This document shows, one piece after another, positions 18,361 to 27,694 of a stretch of DNA of 64,000 nucleotides (its first letter is position 1; each line of letters begins with the position of its first letter). The DNA comes from Kalymmatonema hyalinum WJT4-NPBG1 (lineage in GTDB: Bacteria > Cyanobacteriota > Cyanobacteriia > Cyanobacteriales > Nostocaceae): NCBI GenBank assembly GCA_019359075.1, contig JAHHIB010000002.1, positions 1 to 64,000 of the forward strand, read 5' to 3'. A program made the translations under genes and the position numbers. The notes beneath the pieces were generated by a model. That model did not search any database. It was not told the DNA's origin and saw only the letters and a program-made list of their open reading frames with translations.

Positions 18361-19374
18361 TTAAGAGCAAACTTCTAATTTAGAATAAGTACATAATTGC
18401 TTTGAGATTAAATCGACTACGGCTTGATTACCAGCCTCATTCAAGTGAACTTCATCTCTAAAAAAGGACTGTACAGTAGTCGTTGGGAAACTAGACCAGG
18501 CTGTATGCGTGTCAAACATAGGAACTTGTAGTTCTTTGAGAACTTGAAGGAATTGAGATTTGTAATTTGGTGTTTTCGCTGTTGGAATCAAATCCTCACA
18601 ATTAGGTGTAAATAAGACAAATACTGGAATTTTTTTTGCTCGAATTAGGTTCACCATTGCTTTGACTTGTTGCATATTCTGCTGGAATTGCTTGTCATTT
18701 TCTTTATTTAAAACTTGCGGAGTGGTAGAACTGGAATTGGAAGCTGTGGATAAAAAGAATTTAGCCAAGATATAACGTGTTATGAGTTCTTGAGTCGCTA
18801 GTATGGGAGGTCGATCTGGGTAGTTTGGATTGTGTCCAACTGGAGCGATCGTGCTAGTAGGCTGGGTTAAATCATGGGTACCGATTTGCAAAATTACAGC
18901 GTTACTTTGGAATATGCCAAACTTACGAAGATATCCTAGTTGGTTGCCAATTCCCCATGAACCAGCAGAACCATTAAGGATTTCCACTGACTTTCCCAAA
19001 GATGACAATCTCGTTTTTAGCAGTTCAGAAATGATTTGTGTTTGGTCGGTGGGATTGCCGCCGTTGAGGACAGAATCGCCTGTCATTAAAATTCTCACAA
19101 CCCCCTGAGGCTTTTCTAGTGTAATCGGCTCTGAGCGTTGTGAATACTCGTTGTATTTTATTCTCTTGCCAAAGCGGAACATATTTTGATTAGGTTGAAA
19201 GCGATAGCCTGTATCTGGATCTGCTTGAGATAGTACAGGAGTACCTAGTCCAAAAACGAGCCTTAAACTAACTTCAAGGGTTACGAAGGCAGCAGCTATA
19301 GATGCAGATACCCAATATTCGGGTGGTATTTTTATTATTTTAAGGTTCTTGCTGCTGTAGTTTCTCATATTCAA
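18361..19374 (-). CDS. SGNH/GDSL-type hydrolase, membrane anchored
   Basis: The 337-residue protein has an N-terminal membrane segment (about residues 20-42, YWVSASIAAAFVTLEVSLRL). An SGNH fold follows with block I MTGDSVLNGG (Ser at about 100), block III-like QIGTHD, and block V DEVHLNEAG (Asp and His). Such proteins in exopolysaccharide loci are often O-acetyl esterases or acetyltransferase partners (AlgX/AlgJ-like in role). It overlaps the GT2 gene before it by 35 bases. The acyl group and substrate are not known. Confidence 0.8.
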   Translation of the reverse strand: MNMRNYSSKNLKIIKIPPEYWVSASIAAAFVTLEVSLRLVFGLGTPVLSQADPDTGYRFQPNQNMFRFGKRIKYNEYSQRSEPITLEKPQGVVRILMTGDSVLNGGNPTDQTQIISELLKTRLSSLGKSVEILNGSAGSWGIGNQLGYLRKFGIFQSNAVILQIGTHDLTQPTSTIAPVGHNPNYPDRPPILATQELITRYILAKFFLSTASNSSSTTPQVLNKENDKQFQQNMQQVKAMVNLIRAKKIPVFVLFTPNCEDLIPTAKTPNYKSQFLQVLKELQVPMFDTHTAWSSFPTTTVQSFFRDEVHLNEAGNQAVVDLISKQLCTYSKLEVCS

Positions 19375-20116
19375 TTAAGCGAATAGACAAAAGAATTTCT
19401 GCCAAGACACGCTCAAATGCGTAGTGCCATCCATGCCAGCCATCGAGGATACCACCTTTGAGGATAAGGCAGTAAAACAGAATAACGAAGGGAGCCAAAA
19501 TTTTTTGTTTGCGAATGCGATCGCCCAAACTTAGTTGACTATCAGGAATCTGTGTAAGCTTATTGACTTCAATCACCATGTAGCCGTCTTGTGCCCAAAG
19601 CCAGCGATTTAAGGGTTTACGGTCATCATGGTAGATGTAGGAAGAAAGTAGGCTGGATGTTCCCTCAACACTAACGCGATGGGCATGCCCATCATTTTTA
19701 TAAATTGCTTTTTCTCGTTTATATAAGACTTTACGTGGTGGTAGCAAAGCGCCACGCAGCGGTTTACCAAAGACACAGTATTTAAATCGAATAATATAGC
19801 TATTGACTTCAAGCTCCTCAGGTAAATTTTTGATTTCAACAATCAATTCCTTTGAGAGAATATAGTCTGCGTCCAAGGAAAGCACCCATACAGATTCAAT
19901 CTTTGATAAGCCGTAATTACATTGATTTGCGAATGAGTCAAACTTTCTGTGAAAGACCTCTACTTGGGGATAGTACTGTAAAATTTTAAGTGTTTCATCA
20001 TTGCTAAAACTATCAATGACGACAATCCTATTTGCCCAAGAAAGACGTTGGAGAGTACGTTCAATGTTGGGTGCTTCATTATATGTGAGTAATAGAGGTG
20101 TAATTTTTTCTAGCAT
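19340..20116 (-). CDS. Family 2 glycosyltransferase
   Basis: I start at the ATG at 20116 (258 residues, MLEKITPLLLTYNE), because the longer frame would begin inside the preceding methyltransferase. The GT-A start LLTYNEAPNIERTLQRL, VIDSFSNDETL and LDADYIL (metal-binding DxD) are present. It resembles the WaaE/KdtX-type GT2 group. A basic, aromatic C-terminal segment ends near the start of the SGNH gene. It would add a sugar to a lipid-linked intermediate on the inner face of the cytoplasmic membrane. Confidence 0.85.
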   Translation of the reverse strand: MLEKITPLLLTYNEAPNIERTLQRLSWANRIVVIDSFSNDETLKILQYYPQVEVFHRKFDSFANQCNYGLSKIESVWVLSLDADYILSKELIVEIKNLPEELEVNSYIIRFKYCVFGKPLRGALLPPRKVLYKREKAIYKNDGHAHRVSVEGTSSLLSSYIYHDDRKPLNRWLWAQDGYMVIEVNKLTQIPDSQLSLGDRIRKQKILAPFVILFYCLILKGGILDGWHGWHYAFERVLAEILLSIRLIEYEKLQQQEP

Positions 20117-20144
20117 CAGTATAGGAAATGATAAGTGATTTTGT

Positions 20145-20795
20145 TCACTTTCTAGCAACAGACGCACAGCACAACATGGATTTCCAAAGGTATGGCAATC
20201 TACCAGCAAATTTGAATCGAATGTCTGTGTAAGCCTCTGTTTCTAAAAGTTCAGTCAGGGTTTTAACCGAGAAGAATTTGATATGACCTCCATCCCATAG
20301 GACTGAAAAGTGACTATCCATTTTTCCTGAAAGGGCAAGGATGAGATTTTTTAAATAGCCATGATACGGTGTGGTAAGAATTAAATGACCTCCTGGTTTG
20401 AGACATTTTCGAGCTAACCTTACTAATTCCTTGGGATAGAATAAATGCTCGATCACCTCAACTGCAATGATGATATCAAAAGCATTTAAAAGTTCAGGTT
20501 TTGGTGAGTCGTAGATGCTCGCTTGGATGAACTGGCAGTCTGGAAAGTTTTGGCTAGCAATTGCGATGCCTGAGGCAGACTCCTCTACACCAACGACTTC
20601 ATAGCCTTGTTGAGCAATAATATGGCTAAGACTTCCATTACCGCATCCCAAATCTAAAACTCTAGCTCCAGATTTAGCTTTTTCAGTCAGCATTGATAGT
20701 AATGGAACTGTTAAATATGAATAAGTATGTGTCAGAGTACTACCTTGGTATTGATACTCGTACTCAGCTGCCTTTGATGTTATCTCTATTGTCAT
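20145..20795 (-). CDS. Class I SAM-dependent methyltransferase
   Basis: The 216-residue protein has SAM motif I VLDLGCGNGSLSHII (about 49), motif II VVGVEESASGI, and FDIIIAVEVIEHLFYP, the pattern of UbiG/COG2227-type O-methyltransferases. The cluster context suggests methylation of a sugar, lipid carrier or chain end. The gene lies 14 bases after the GT4 gene upstream, which suggests one operon. Confidence 0.85.
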   Translation of the reverse strand: MTIEITSKAAEYEYQYQGSTLTHTYSYLTVPLLSMLTEKAKSGARVLDLGCGNGSLSHIIAQQGYEVVGVEESASGIAIASQNFPDCQFIQASIYDSPKPELLNAFDIIIAVEVIEHLFYPKELVRLARKCLKPGGHLILTTPYHGYLKNLILALSGKMDSHFSVLWDGGHIKFFSVKTLTELLETEAYTDIRFKFAGRLPYLWKSMLCCASVARK

Positions 20796-20809
20796 AAATT
20801 AAATTTTTC

Positions 20810-22003
20810 CTATTGCACGTAAAGGACTGGTTTTGTGTTGGTAATTTTGGTGTAAATGTCAATTAGATTGCTAGCTACGTTGCTCCAGGTATAACGTTTA
20901 GAAACCAGTTGACGAGCGCGATCGCCCATAATCTTTGCTTCTTGAGAATCTTCTAAAGCTTGCTTGAGGAAAAATGCAATTGCACCTACATCGAGATCTG
21001 CAACATAGCCGAGGCATTGCTCATTGACTACATCAGCTAGAGCAACACCAGGAGTGATAACAACAGGAAGACCGACAGCAAGAGCTTCTAGGACTGCTAT
21101 GCCAAAGTTTTCTGAATAGGAAGTCAGAGCAAATAAGTCTGCTCCCTGCATCAATACATTTTTAATTTCTCCTTTGACAAATCCGGTAAACTGGGTGCGA
21201 TTACGAATGCCATGAGACACTAGAAAGGACTCTACTTCACTTTCGTATTCTGGCGAGCCACTACCCGCTATAACAAAGGTGAAGCGATAATTGGTAAGCT
21301 TTCCTAGCGCTGGAATTAGGTAATCCAAACCTTTTTTAGGATGCAGGCGAGACAAAAACAAGATAATAGGTTCATCTGCTGGAACATTGAGGTATTGCCG
21401 CAGACGCTGACGAGCATCAGGAATTGTGGGAGGGATAAACAGACCGTGGGGCAAGATAAAGCTTGGGGTGTCTAGACTTAACCGGGAAACTTCTTGCTGT
21501 TCTTGTTCTGAGGTGAGGTGAAGTGCTTGAGCGTGATTGAGATTAGCTTTTTCTATAAGTTGGAGATAAATTTGCTTTTTGCAAGCGCTTTGCTGCAGGG
21601 ACCATCGGCATAGCTGTCCTAAGGGACGAACGATGTAAGGAACTTGTTGGCGACGGGCGATCGCCATTGCTGCTGTAGAAGGATAGGAAAAGATGGCATC
21701 GATATGTAACACGTCATACTGGTGAATTACCTGCCACAACCAACTGCTTAACTGCCAAGAGAAAGCAAACTCGCGTAGGGTATGGAGGTTCGGGGAGAAA
21801 CGGGGGAAGAACCAAACTGGAACCTGTTGATACTCGATACGTTGTCCAAGAGGTACATCTAGCAGATTGAGTCCATTATCGTTTGTAGTAGCAATTTCAG
21901 CCTCTACACCGCTGTCTCGCAGTGCCTTGACCATTCCTATCACGGCAAGGCTTGGACCGCCCCGGACTGGAGCAATAGAGGGAATCACATGAAGAACTTT
22001 CAC
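20810..22003 (-). CDS. Family 4 glycosyltransferase
   Basis: The 397-residue GT-B enzyme has the N-terminal donor-side start HVIPSIAPVRGGPSLAVIGM, ILFLSRLHPKKGLDYLI at about 212, and the E-x7-E signature in SENFGIAVLEALAVGLPVV at about 300. GT4 retaining enzymes transfer a sugar from a nucleotide donor. Acceptor and linkage are unknown. It is spaced 14 bases from the methyltransferase that follows it. Confidence 0.92.
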   Translation of the reverse strand: MKVLHVIPSIAPVRGGPSLAVIGMVKALRDSGVEAEIATTNDNGLNLLDVPLGQRIEYQQVPVWFFPRFSPNLHTLREFAFSWQLSSWLWQVIHQYDVLHIDAIFSYPSTAAMAIARRQQVPYIVRPLGQLCRWSLQQSACKKQIYLQLIEKANLNHAQALHLTSEQEQQEVSRLSLDTPSFILPHGLFIPPTIPDARQRLRQYLNVPADEPIILFLSRLHPKKGLDYLIPALGKLTNYRFTFVIAGSGSPEYESEVESFLVSHGIRNRTQFTGFVKGEIKNVLMQGADLFALTSYSENFGIAVLEALAVGLPVVITPGVALADVVNEQCLGYVADLDVGAIAFFLKQALEDSQEAKIMGDRARQLVSKRYTWSNVASNLIDIYTKITNTKPVLYVQ

Positions 22004-22279
22004 AATTTAGCTCCAATTGGGGAATTCAGGAATATTCAACCTACGTTGATTCAACGCAATTGCAATCCAAGGTGTTGAGTTTATAGATTGATACCAATTC
22101 TCTATGAAGATGCGCCAAACCCATTGTCGCCCTCAAGCTATGCTGCAAGCTTTTTTCTGCAACATATGAGCCGACCACTAGCGCTTTGGGCGCAAGCTAC
22201 ATATGGAAGAAACACAATAATCCTCTTCCGTTCTGTCGTCTGCCTTCTGCCTTCTGCCTTGTATTTCTTAGGAGAGAGC

Positions 22280-23638
22280 TTAAACAGCTTGATTTTGTAG
22301 TGTTTGCCAGTATAAGTAGACGTTCTCTATGCTATCAACTTCAATCAAATACTTTCCTAGTGAAAGGTACATTAGGAGGGCAAGCAGAGAAAAGGTGAGA
22401 TTTCCTAGTAAAAATGCTTCTGAAAAGCTTCCTACAAGAAGAGACGCCAGACCAGCAATGACTGTGCTACTTTGCAGAAAGTAAATAGGGTTTTTGTGAG
22501 TAAGCTTGTTAAGCTGAAGTATCATCTTCAAACACTCTAATCCAAACATGACTAATGGTAAAAATCCTAACAATCCAAGATTTGCACCAGCAGCTAACCA
22601 GGAACTTTCACCATAACCTAAACGCTCCCCTTGCAAAGGAACACCGAAAAGTGGGTAGTTGATAAACTGATTCCATAAAGCTAACCAGACACCTTCACGC
22701 GTATTAGTGCCTGAAAGGAATTTGTCAGTCGCTGCGGTGTAAGAAGTTCCCCAACCTGACCCGTCTTGACTCAAAAACGGCGAAATAACAGCCAACACAA
22801 CACCAACGAAAATTCCCAAACGTAGCAAATTACCTGCTCTTTGGCGGTAGAAAAACAAAATTGACACTGCCCCCATTATTATGCCGGTGCGGGACCCGGT
22901 TAGGAATAAAGCAATCATCACGAGGATGAGACCAACCATCCAGCAGGCTTTTTCCCAACCCGCTTCCTTGCGGCTTTCAATGAGGAACATGAAGCAGGGA
23001 ATAGTAGCTGCTAAGAGAACCGCAGCGTGGATAGGGTTACCACTCGTTCCCAGAAACCATCCATGTACAAATGTAATTGCATACACATCGAACAGTGCTT
23101 GGTAGGCATTGACAATAACAAAAATGACGCCAACCATAGCAAGTGACCATACAGCTAGATAAAAATTTTGTTCATCCTGTAGCCAACGAGAAGGTCCTAG
23201 CCTGACCATCAGTACAACTGCTCCAAAAGTCAACACAGCCAGGAAGGCAAAGCCAATATTGCCATAAACTAGCGTCTTGAAAAAAATCACAATCTGAACC
23301 AAAATCAGGTATTTGAGTGGCTGTGGGGTTAGCCAACGACGCCATCCATTCTGTGTTAGGAATCCTAGCAGCAGAAGGCAACATAGCAGAATAATTGCCA
23401 AGGGTCGCCCTACATTGCGTAGTTGCTCCAAGGGAAAGACCAAAGGAGGAGCCTGTTTTATCCACTTATTTTGGTACTTTGCAATAGAAGCTGCAAAACA
23501 GCACAGTGTAAATAACAGCCAAGCTAAACGACGTGAACGTCTAGCTTGATACACCACTAGCAGAGCAATGGTAATGCTCACTAAGCCATAAGGGCTGGCG
23601 ATGAGATCCAAAAGTTGGCTAATAAAATTTGAACCCAT
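22280..23638 (-). CDS. O-antigen ligase/polymerase-like membrane protein
   Basis: The 452-residue protein has about 11 hydrophobic segments and a long periplasmic loop (about residues 285-350) with TNTREGVWLALWNQFINYPL, typical of the Wzy_C/O-antigen ligase superfamily. GTSGNPIHAAVLLAATIPC and FLTGSRTGII are further family-like pieces. It could polymerise repeat units or ligate finished chains to an acceptor. It shares the locus with Wzm/Wzt exporters, which normally do not need a Wzy polymerase. The start is the ATG at 23638. Confidence 0.82.
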   Translation of the reverse strand: MGSNFISQLLDLIASPYGLVSITIALLVVYQARRSRRLAWLLFTLCCFAASIAKYQNKWIKQAPPLVFPLEQLRNVGRPLAIILLCCLLLLGFLTQNGWRRWLTPQPLKYLILVQIVIFFKTLVYGNIGFAFLAVLTFGAVVLMVRLGPSRWLQDEQNFYLAVWSLAMVGVIFVIVNAYQALFDVYAITFVHGWFLGTSGNPIHAAVLLAATIPCFMFLIESRKEAGWEKACWMVGLILVMIALFLTGSRTGIIMGAVSILFFYRQRAGNLLRLGIFVGVVLAVISPFLSQDGSGWGTSYTAATDKFLSGTNTREGVWLALWNQFINYPLFGVPLQGERLGYGESSWLAAGANLGLLGFLPLVMFGLECLKMILQLNKLTHKNPIYFLQSSTVIAGLASLLVGSFSEAFLLGNLTFSLLALLMYLSLGKYLIEVDSIENVYLYWQTLQNQAV

Positions 23639-23682
23639 AAGTTATTTTTCCCTACAAGTCCGTAGAAGTATGCACAACAGGG

Positions 23683-24792
23683 CTATTGCTTGTGTTTCAC
23701 TTGGCTCGTTTTGTCTAATATTAGGTTGTGGATCAGTTCCCTCCAACGGCTTGCCCAGATATCTGCAGCATAAGGAGCAGCCAATTGTTGCGATCGCTTT
23801 CCCCAAGTAGATAAATCTTCGTAGCGCTGATGTAGAATCAGCAATGCTTTTGCTAAAGCTTCAAGGTTGTCTTTAGAAATAATTAAGCCATTATACCCAG
23901 GACGAATGACCTCAACAGCCGAGCCACAAGCATCTGTAGAAATAATTGGTAAACCAGCAGCAGCAGCCTCAACCAACGCTAAGGGCCAAGGATCAAATCG
24001 GCTTGGCAGGAGAAATGCCCCAGCAGCCTGCCAAATTTTTTGCATTTCTGTTGGTTGTAAAAAGCCGCAATTTTCAATCCCTGGCTGTCCTTGTAGTTGT
24101 GATGATAGGGGTCCTTGACCACAACAAACTAATTTCCAAGGATCTGATACCTGCGAGCGATAGAGTTGGTAAGCTTCTGCTAGCAAATCAATAGCCTTTG
24201 CCGAGACATATCGACCGACAAACAGAAAAGAACGCGGCCAAGAGGTGTGTAACCGTTGTTCCCATAGGGGGAACCAAGCATTGTAATCTATACCGTATAG
24301 CCCACGCACAATTTTTGCAGGTGAAATGCCCAGATGGCTTGCATATTGCCAACTGCGTTCCCCGCTGACAACAACGCGATCCATGCGTTGCAAAAATGAA
24401 TGCAGTATCCATCGGGTTAGGTGTTGTTTCCACGTACCCCACCAAGGGGTATCCATCCCCATAATCAAGGCTGTATGAGACAGTTCAGATGCAAAAGCTA
24501 AATGACGATAGGGTTGGTGAAACCAGCCACTGAGAATGAGCACATCTGGAGATTCTGCCAACACCAATGACTTAACTAGGTTAGCCTCCTGTCTTTCTTG
24601 AAGATTTAAGAGCCGACAGGGAATACCCTGCATCAGTTGGTCAGAAAATGCCGTCTGAGTGCGAGCTTGAAAGGCAATAACAAACACATCAATTTCTGGT
24701 AAGAGATGCAACGCTCGCCAGCACGCAGCCATGTAACCAGAGATATCAGACCAACAGAAAACAACTTTTGTACTCACGGCAACTTCCGGCAT
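23683..24792 (-). CDS. Family 4 glycosyltransferase
   Basis: The 369-residue GT-B enzyme has SFLFVGRYVSAKAIDLLAEAY in the C-terminal half and the E-x7-E signature within LPSRFDPWPLALVEAAAAG. The N-terminal half resembles short GT4 enzymes that act late in chain assembly. It overlaps the methyltransferase upstream by 19 bases. Donor sugar is unknown. Confidence 0.9.
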   Translation of the reverse strand: MPEVAVSTKVVFCWSDISGYMAACWRALHLLPEIDVFVIAFQARTQTAFSDQLMQGIPCRLLNLQERQEANLVKSLVLAESPDVLILSGWFHQPYRHLAFASELSHTALIMGMDTPWWGTWKQHLTRWILHSFLQRMDRVVVSGERSWQYASHLGISPAKIVRGLYGIDYNAWFPLWEQRLHTSWPRSFLFVGRYVSAKAIDLLAEAYQLYRSQVSDPWKLVCCGQGPLSSQLQGQPGIENCGFLQPTEMQKIWQAAGAFLLPSRFDPWPLALVEAAAAGLPIISTDACGSAVEVIRPGYNGLIISKDNLEALAKALLILHQRYEDLSTWGKRSQQLAAPYAADIWASRWRELIHNLILDKTSQVKHKQ

Positions 24793-25418
24793 TCAATGCC
24801 AAGTTCGTTATGCCACCGTTTTGGATCTTCTACTTCAGAAAATGCAGAAATACCAGAATCTCCTATGTATGCTCGACGGATATCTTTAAAACCAACATTT
24901 TCTAGCTCAATCGACAGTGATTTGTAGTCCCACATCCAAAGGTGTTGACCTCCGCTGACCCATTCTTTTAAAAAGGCAACTAAGTTACGCTGGCGATTTT
25001 CTTTGCCCAACCAAGTTATTCGCATGAATTCTAACGCAGCCTCAGAAGAGGTGGAATGAATGTAATTTTTTACCATAAACTCAAGATCCGGCAAAACTAA
25101 ACGAAATATTCCTCCGGGTTGCAAATATTGGTAGCAGTGTTTGAGAGCTTGGCGAAGCTCCTTTAAAGTGAGGTGTTCAAGTACATGTGAACAATACAAA
25201 AATTCAACACTTTCTTCTGGAATTGGCAGTCCTTTAACAACATCTCCATACCTAACATTTTGTGGAAATCTTCCATAAGGACCTGATGGTATTAGCTTGC
25301 CAATAATAGGTAGTTTTTGTAAGAGAAGCGCAGGGCTAGAATCAAAGTTAAGCCATTGGTTGGGTGCACAAAGTCCACAGCCAAATTGGGTATATTGTGT
25401 CTTTGCTTTGGAGGACAT
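24774..25418 (-). CDS. SAM-dependent methyltransferase, COG4627-like
   Basis: The 214-residue protein starts CGLCAPNQWLNFDSSPALLLQ and has VEFLYCSHVLEHLTLKELRQA and LQPGGIFRLVLPDLEFMV, the pattern of the COG4627 predicted methyltransferases often seen beside GT4 genes. The usual GxGxG motif is reduced. It would modify a sugar or aglycone. It overlaps the next glycosyltransferase by 19 bases. Confidence 0.78.
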   Translation of the reverse strand: MSSKAKTQYTQFGCGLCAPNQWLNFDSSPALLLQKLPIIGKLIPSGPYGRFPQNVRYGDVVKGLPIPEESVEFLYCSHVLEHLTLKELRQALKHCYQYLQPGGIFRLVLPDLEFMVKNYIHSTSSEAALEFMRITWLGKENRQRNLVAFLKEWVSGGQHLWMWDYKSLSIELENVGFKDIRRAYIGDSGISAFSEVEDPKRWHNELGIECRKLP

Positions 25419-25442
25419 AGTACGTTGTCATTTTTAATTGAG

Positions 25443-26570
25443 TTATGCAAACTGTTTAAATGCATTCATTAATCGATCTACACATTGCGACCAGGTATAC
25501 TGAGTTGCATGCTTATGCCCTTTCTGACCATAGTCTTCGCGAAGACGAGAATTGTTATCTAAGTTAATAAGAATATCCACAATGACATCAGTTGCTTCTG
25601 GGTCAACTACAATACCTGCATCCCCGACCACTTCCGGTAGAGAGCCTTTATTAGAAACAACAGCCGGGACGCCAGCAGCCATTGCTTCCAGCGCAGGCAT
25701 GCCGAATCCTTCGTAGGGCGAGAGAAACAACAGGGATGATGCCCCACGCAGCAGGCGGGGTAAGTCTTCATCTGAAACCATGCCAAGCAGGGTCATATTC
25801 GAGTGAGTTTGAGCTGCCTCGACATAACGAGCTTCAGAGTTACCAGCCACTAGAATATGTAAGCTGCTCTGATGCTGACAAAGAGCCTCTGCAACGGCTA
25901 AAACAAAATCCCCTCCTTTTTTTTGACGCAAACCACCAATGACGAGAGTGTATGGTGCTTCAACAGGGCGTTCCAATTCAGCAGGATTAACTGAAGCAAT
26001 ATCAAAGAAGGATTGTTCAACACCATTTCCGATAACCACAATCTTTTGTGGATCAGCGCCCAACAGGTCTACCATTCGCTGCTTAGAAAATTCCGAGACA
26101 GTAAAAACAACTCGACATTCAGACAAAGCACGACGAACCCAGCGCTCCCACTTGTAGCGAAACCATCGATGTTGCCAGGTGTGTGACCAAGGTAAGTCTG
26201 GTTCAAATGCTTGAATATCATGAATGGTAACAGCTACCGGGCATTTTGATGCCGGAATGTAGGTTTCCATAGGAGCGTAGAGCCAGTTCGTTTCATAAGG
26301 TAGATATTTATCCATGCACGGATAACCAAAGAGTTTCCACGTACGCTCAATAGCGTTTTCTTGCATGGGAAAAGTATGCATGGGTAGTTTGCGTAGTAGA
26401 CATCGTGGGTCAAGCTTACCGTCCCTTCCCAGCCATTGTTGTGAAAATAGCAACTGTAACTCCACTTCCCTTCTTTCTGCAAGTCCAAGCAAAATGTGGT
26501 TCATATGTCGCCCTATTCCTGTACAGGGGAGGTAAGTGCGAATGGGATGAATAAAAGAAACAATATTCAC
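25443..26570 (-). CDS. Family 4 glycosyltransferase, mannosyltransferase-like
   Basis: The 375-residue protein begins MNIVSFIHPIRTYLPCTGIGRHMNHI, has VTIHDIQAFEPDLPWSH typical of WbaZ/mannosyltransferase-type GT4 enzymes, VIGGLRQKKGGDFVL, and the E-x7-E signature in PYEGFGMPALEAMAAGVPAV. It is 24 bases upstream of the COG4627-like methyltransferase. Confidence 0.9.
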   Translation of the reverse strand: MNIVSFIHPIRTYLPCTGIGRHMNHILLGLAERREVELQLLFSQQWLGRDGKLDPRCLLRKLPMHTFPMQENAIERTWKLFGYPCMDKYLPYETNWLYAPMETYIPASKCPVAVTIHDIQAFEPDLPWSHTWQHRWFRYKWERWVRRALSECRVVFTVSEFSKQRMVDLLGADPQKIVVIGNGVEQSFFDIASVNPAELERPVEAPYTLVIGGLRQKKGGDFVLAVAEALCQHQSSLHILVAGNSEARYVEAAQTHSNMTLLGMVSDEDLPRLLRGASSLLFLSPYEGFGMPALEAMAAGVPAVVSNKGSLPEVVGDAGIVVDPEATDVIVDILINLDNNSRLREDYGQKGHKHATQYTWSQCVDRLMNAFKQFA

Positions 26571-26690
26571 TATCAGTCAAACTTTCAATACACGAATTTA
26601 TTCAACTCTTATCTTGCATTTCCTCGTCTACAGGTTCAAGCCTGTAAGCTTATGGAGCTGAACACTAAAATTTAGACTATTGAAATAATT

Positions 26691-27674
26691 TCATATTTGA
26701 AATTTTAAAACAAACTTGGAAAGGCTATGATAACGCTGATTTATGAATTTATTGCGTTTGATTTTTGTATAAAACCATAAAATGGGTTTGAGCAGCAAAT
26801 CTTGTAGCGCTATTTTTCCCTTAAGAATGAAAGATTCAGATTTTAAACGATACTTTAAAAAAATGCTGCGGCGAGGCATTATAGGGCTTTCCTTGATTCC
26901 TGCCCAATGAATGAAAACCATTTCCTTTTTGTGATCAGCCATACCATATAACCAAGTCTTGTAAATTCTATTTTCAAGATAAATAGTTCCAGGCATTGGA
27001 GACCACGTTAAACGACTTAAGTGAGGCATTAAATCATGAATAGAAGCATATTTGATATCACTCGTGTGAATAAGATAATTTAGAAAGAATTGATCTGTAT
27101 TACGTGCATTTAGTTGAAAGCGATTTTTTTGCAGACAAAAAACGGCTTCCTCCAAATATTCAATACTAAATAAATTTTTCTTAGAGATCCATCTTCCAGA
27201 GTTGAAGCCTTGTACCTTGTTTTCAATTACCAATTTATCTCTTAAAGAACCACGGTTATAGACTTGATCGAGACCGCCTTCAAAATGAAAAAAATCACAG
27301 TTGAGAGTATCAAGAGCAGTAATCAAAGGTTCAAGGTTATTCAAGACTACGATCCTGCTATCAAGATAAATGAATCGATCTAAAGGTCCCCAAAAGCTAA
27401 CAAAACGCCTAAACCAGTATGGACTTCTTGGCGTGCAGCCAATTTCAAGCTGTGAGCCAATTATCTCTAGCCTCTTGAAAAGAGGAGCTTCAAAAATCTC
27501 AAAACCAAATTTTTTTTCTAAAGATTTAAGTCTCACATAATTGTTGTCAAAAGGAATTAAGTATAAACATAAAGACGGATTAAATTCACGAAAGCTTTCT
27601 AGAAAAGCTATAGCCCAGTTATAAACTGTGTCGTTTGCTAGAAAGTATGCTCCTATGAGTTTTTCCTTTTTCAT
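26691..27674 (-). CDS. Putative GT8-like glycosyltransferase (GT-A fold)
   Basis: I do not recognise a named family. The 327-residue protein looks like a nucleotide-diphospho-sugar transferase: GAYFLANDTVYNWAIAFLES, LIPFDNNY, FIYLDSRIVVLNNLEPLI (the place of the GT8 DxD, here DSR) and FNSGRWISKKNLFSI. The C-terminal 60 residues are basic. DNA of this gene and the two that precede it in the operon is clearly AT-rich compared with the flanks. If DSR is the true metal site, the missing second Asp is unusual. Confidence 0.55.
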   Translation of the reverse strand: MKKEKLIGAYFLANDTVYNWAIAFLESFREFNPSLCLYLIPFDNNYVRLKSLEKKFGFEIFEAPLFKRLEIIGSQLEIGCTPRSPYWFRRFVSFWGPLDRFIYLDSRIVVLNNLEPLITALDTLNCDFFHFEGGLDQVYNRGSLRDKLVIENKVQGFNSGRWISKKNLFSIEYLEEAVFCLQKNRFQLNARNTDQFFLNYLIHTSDIKYASIHDLMPHLSRLTWSPMPGTIYLENRIYKTWLYGMADHKKEMVFIHWAGIKESPIMPRRSIFLKYRLKSESFILKGKIALQDLLLKPILWFYTKIKRNKFINQRYHSLSKFVLKFQI

Positions 27675-27694
27675 AAGTTAACAGCAATGATTTT

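Noticed and set aside
22088-22300. Small plus-strand frame between the GT4 and ligase genes
   Set aside because: It contains CTTCTGCC simple repeats and lacks a start signal.
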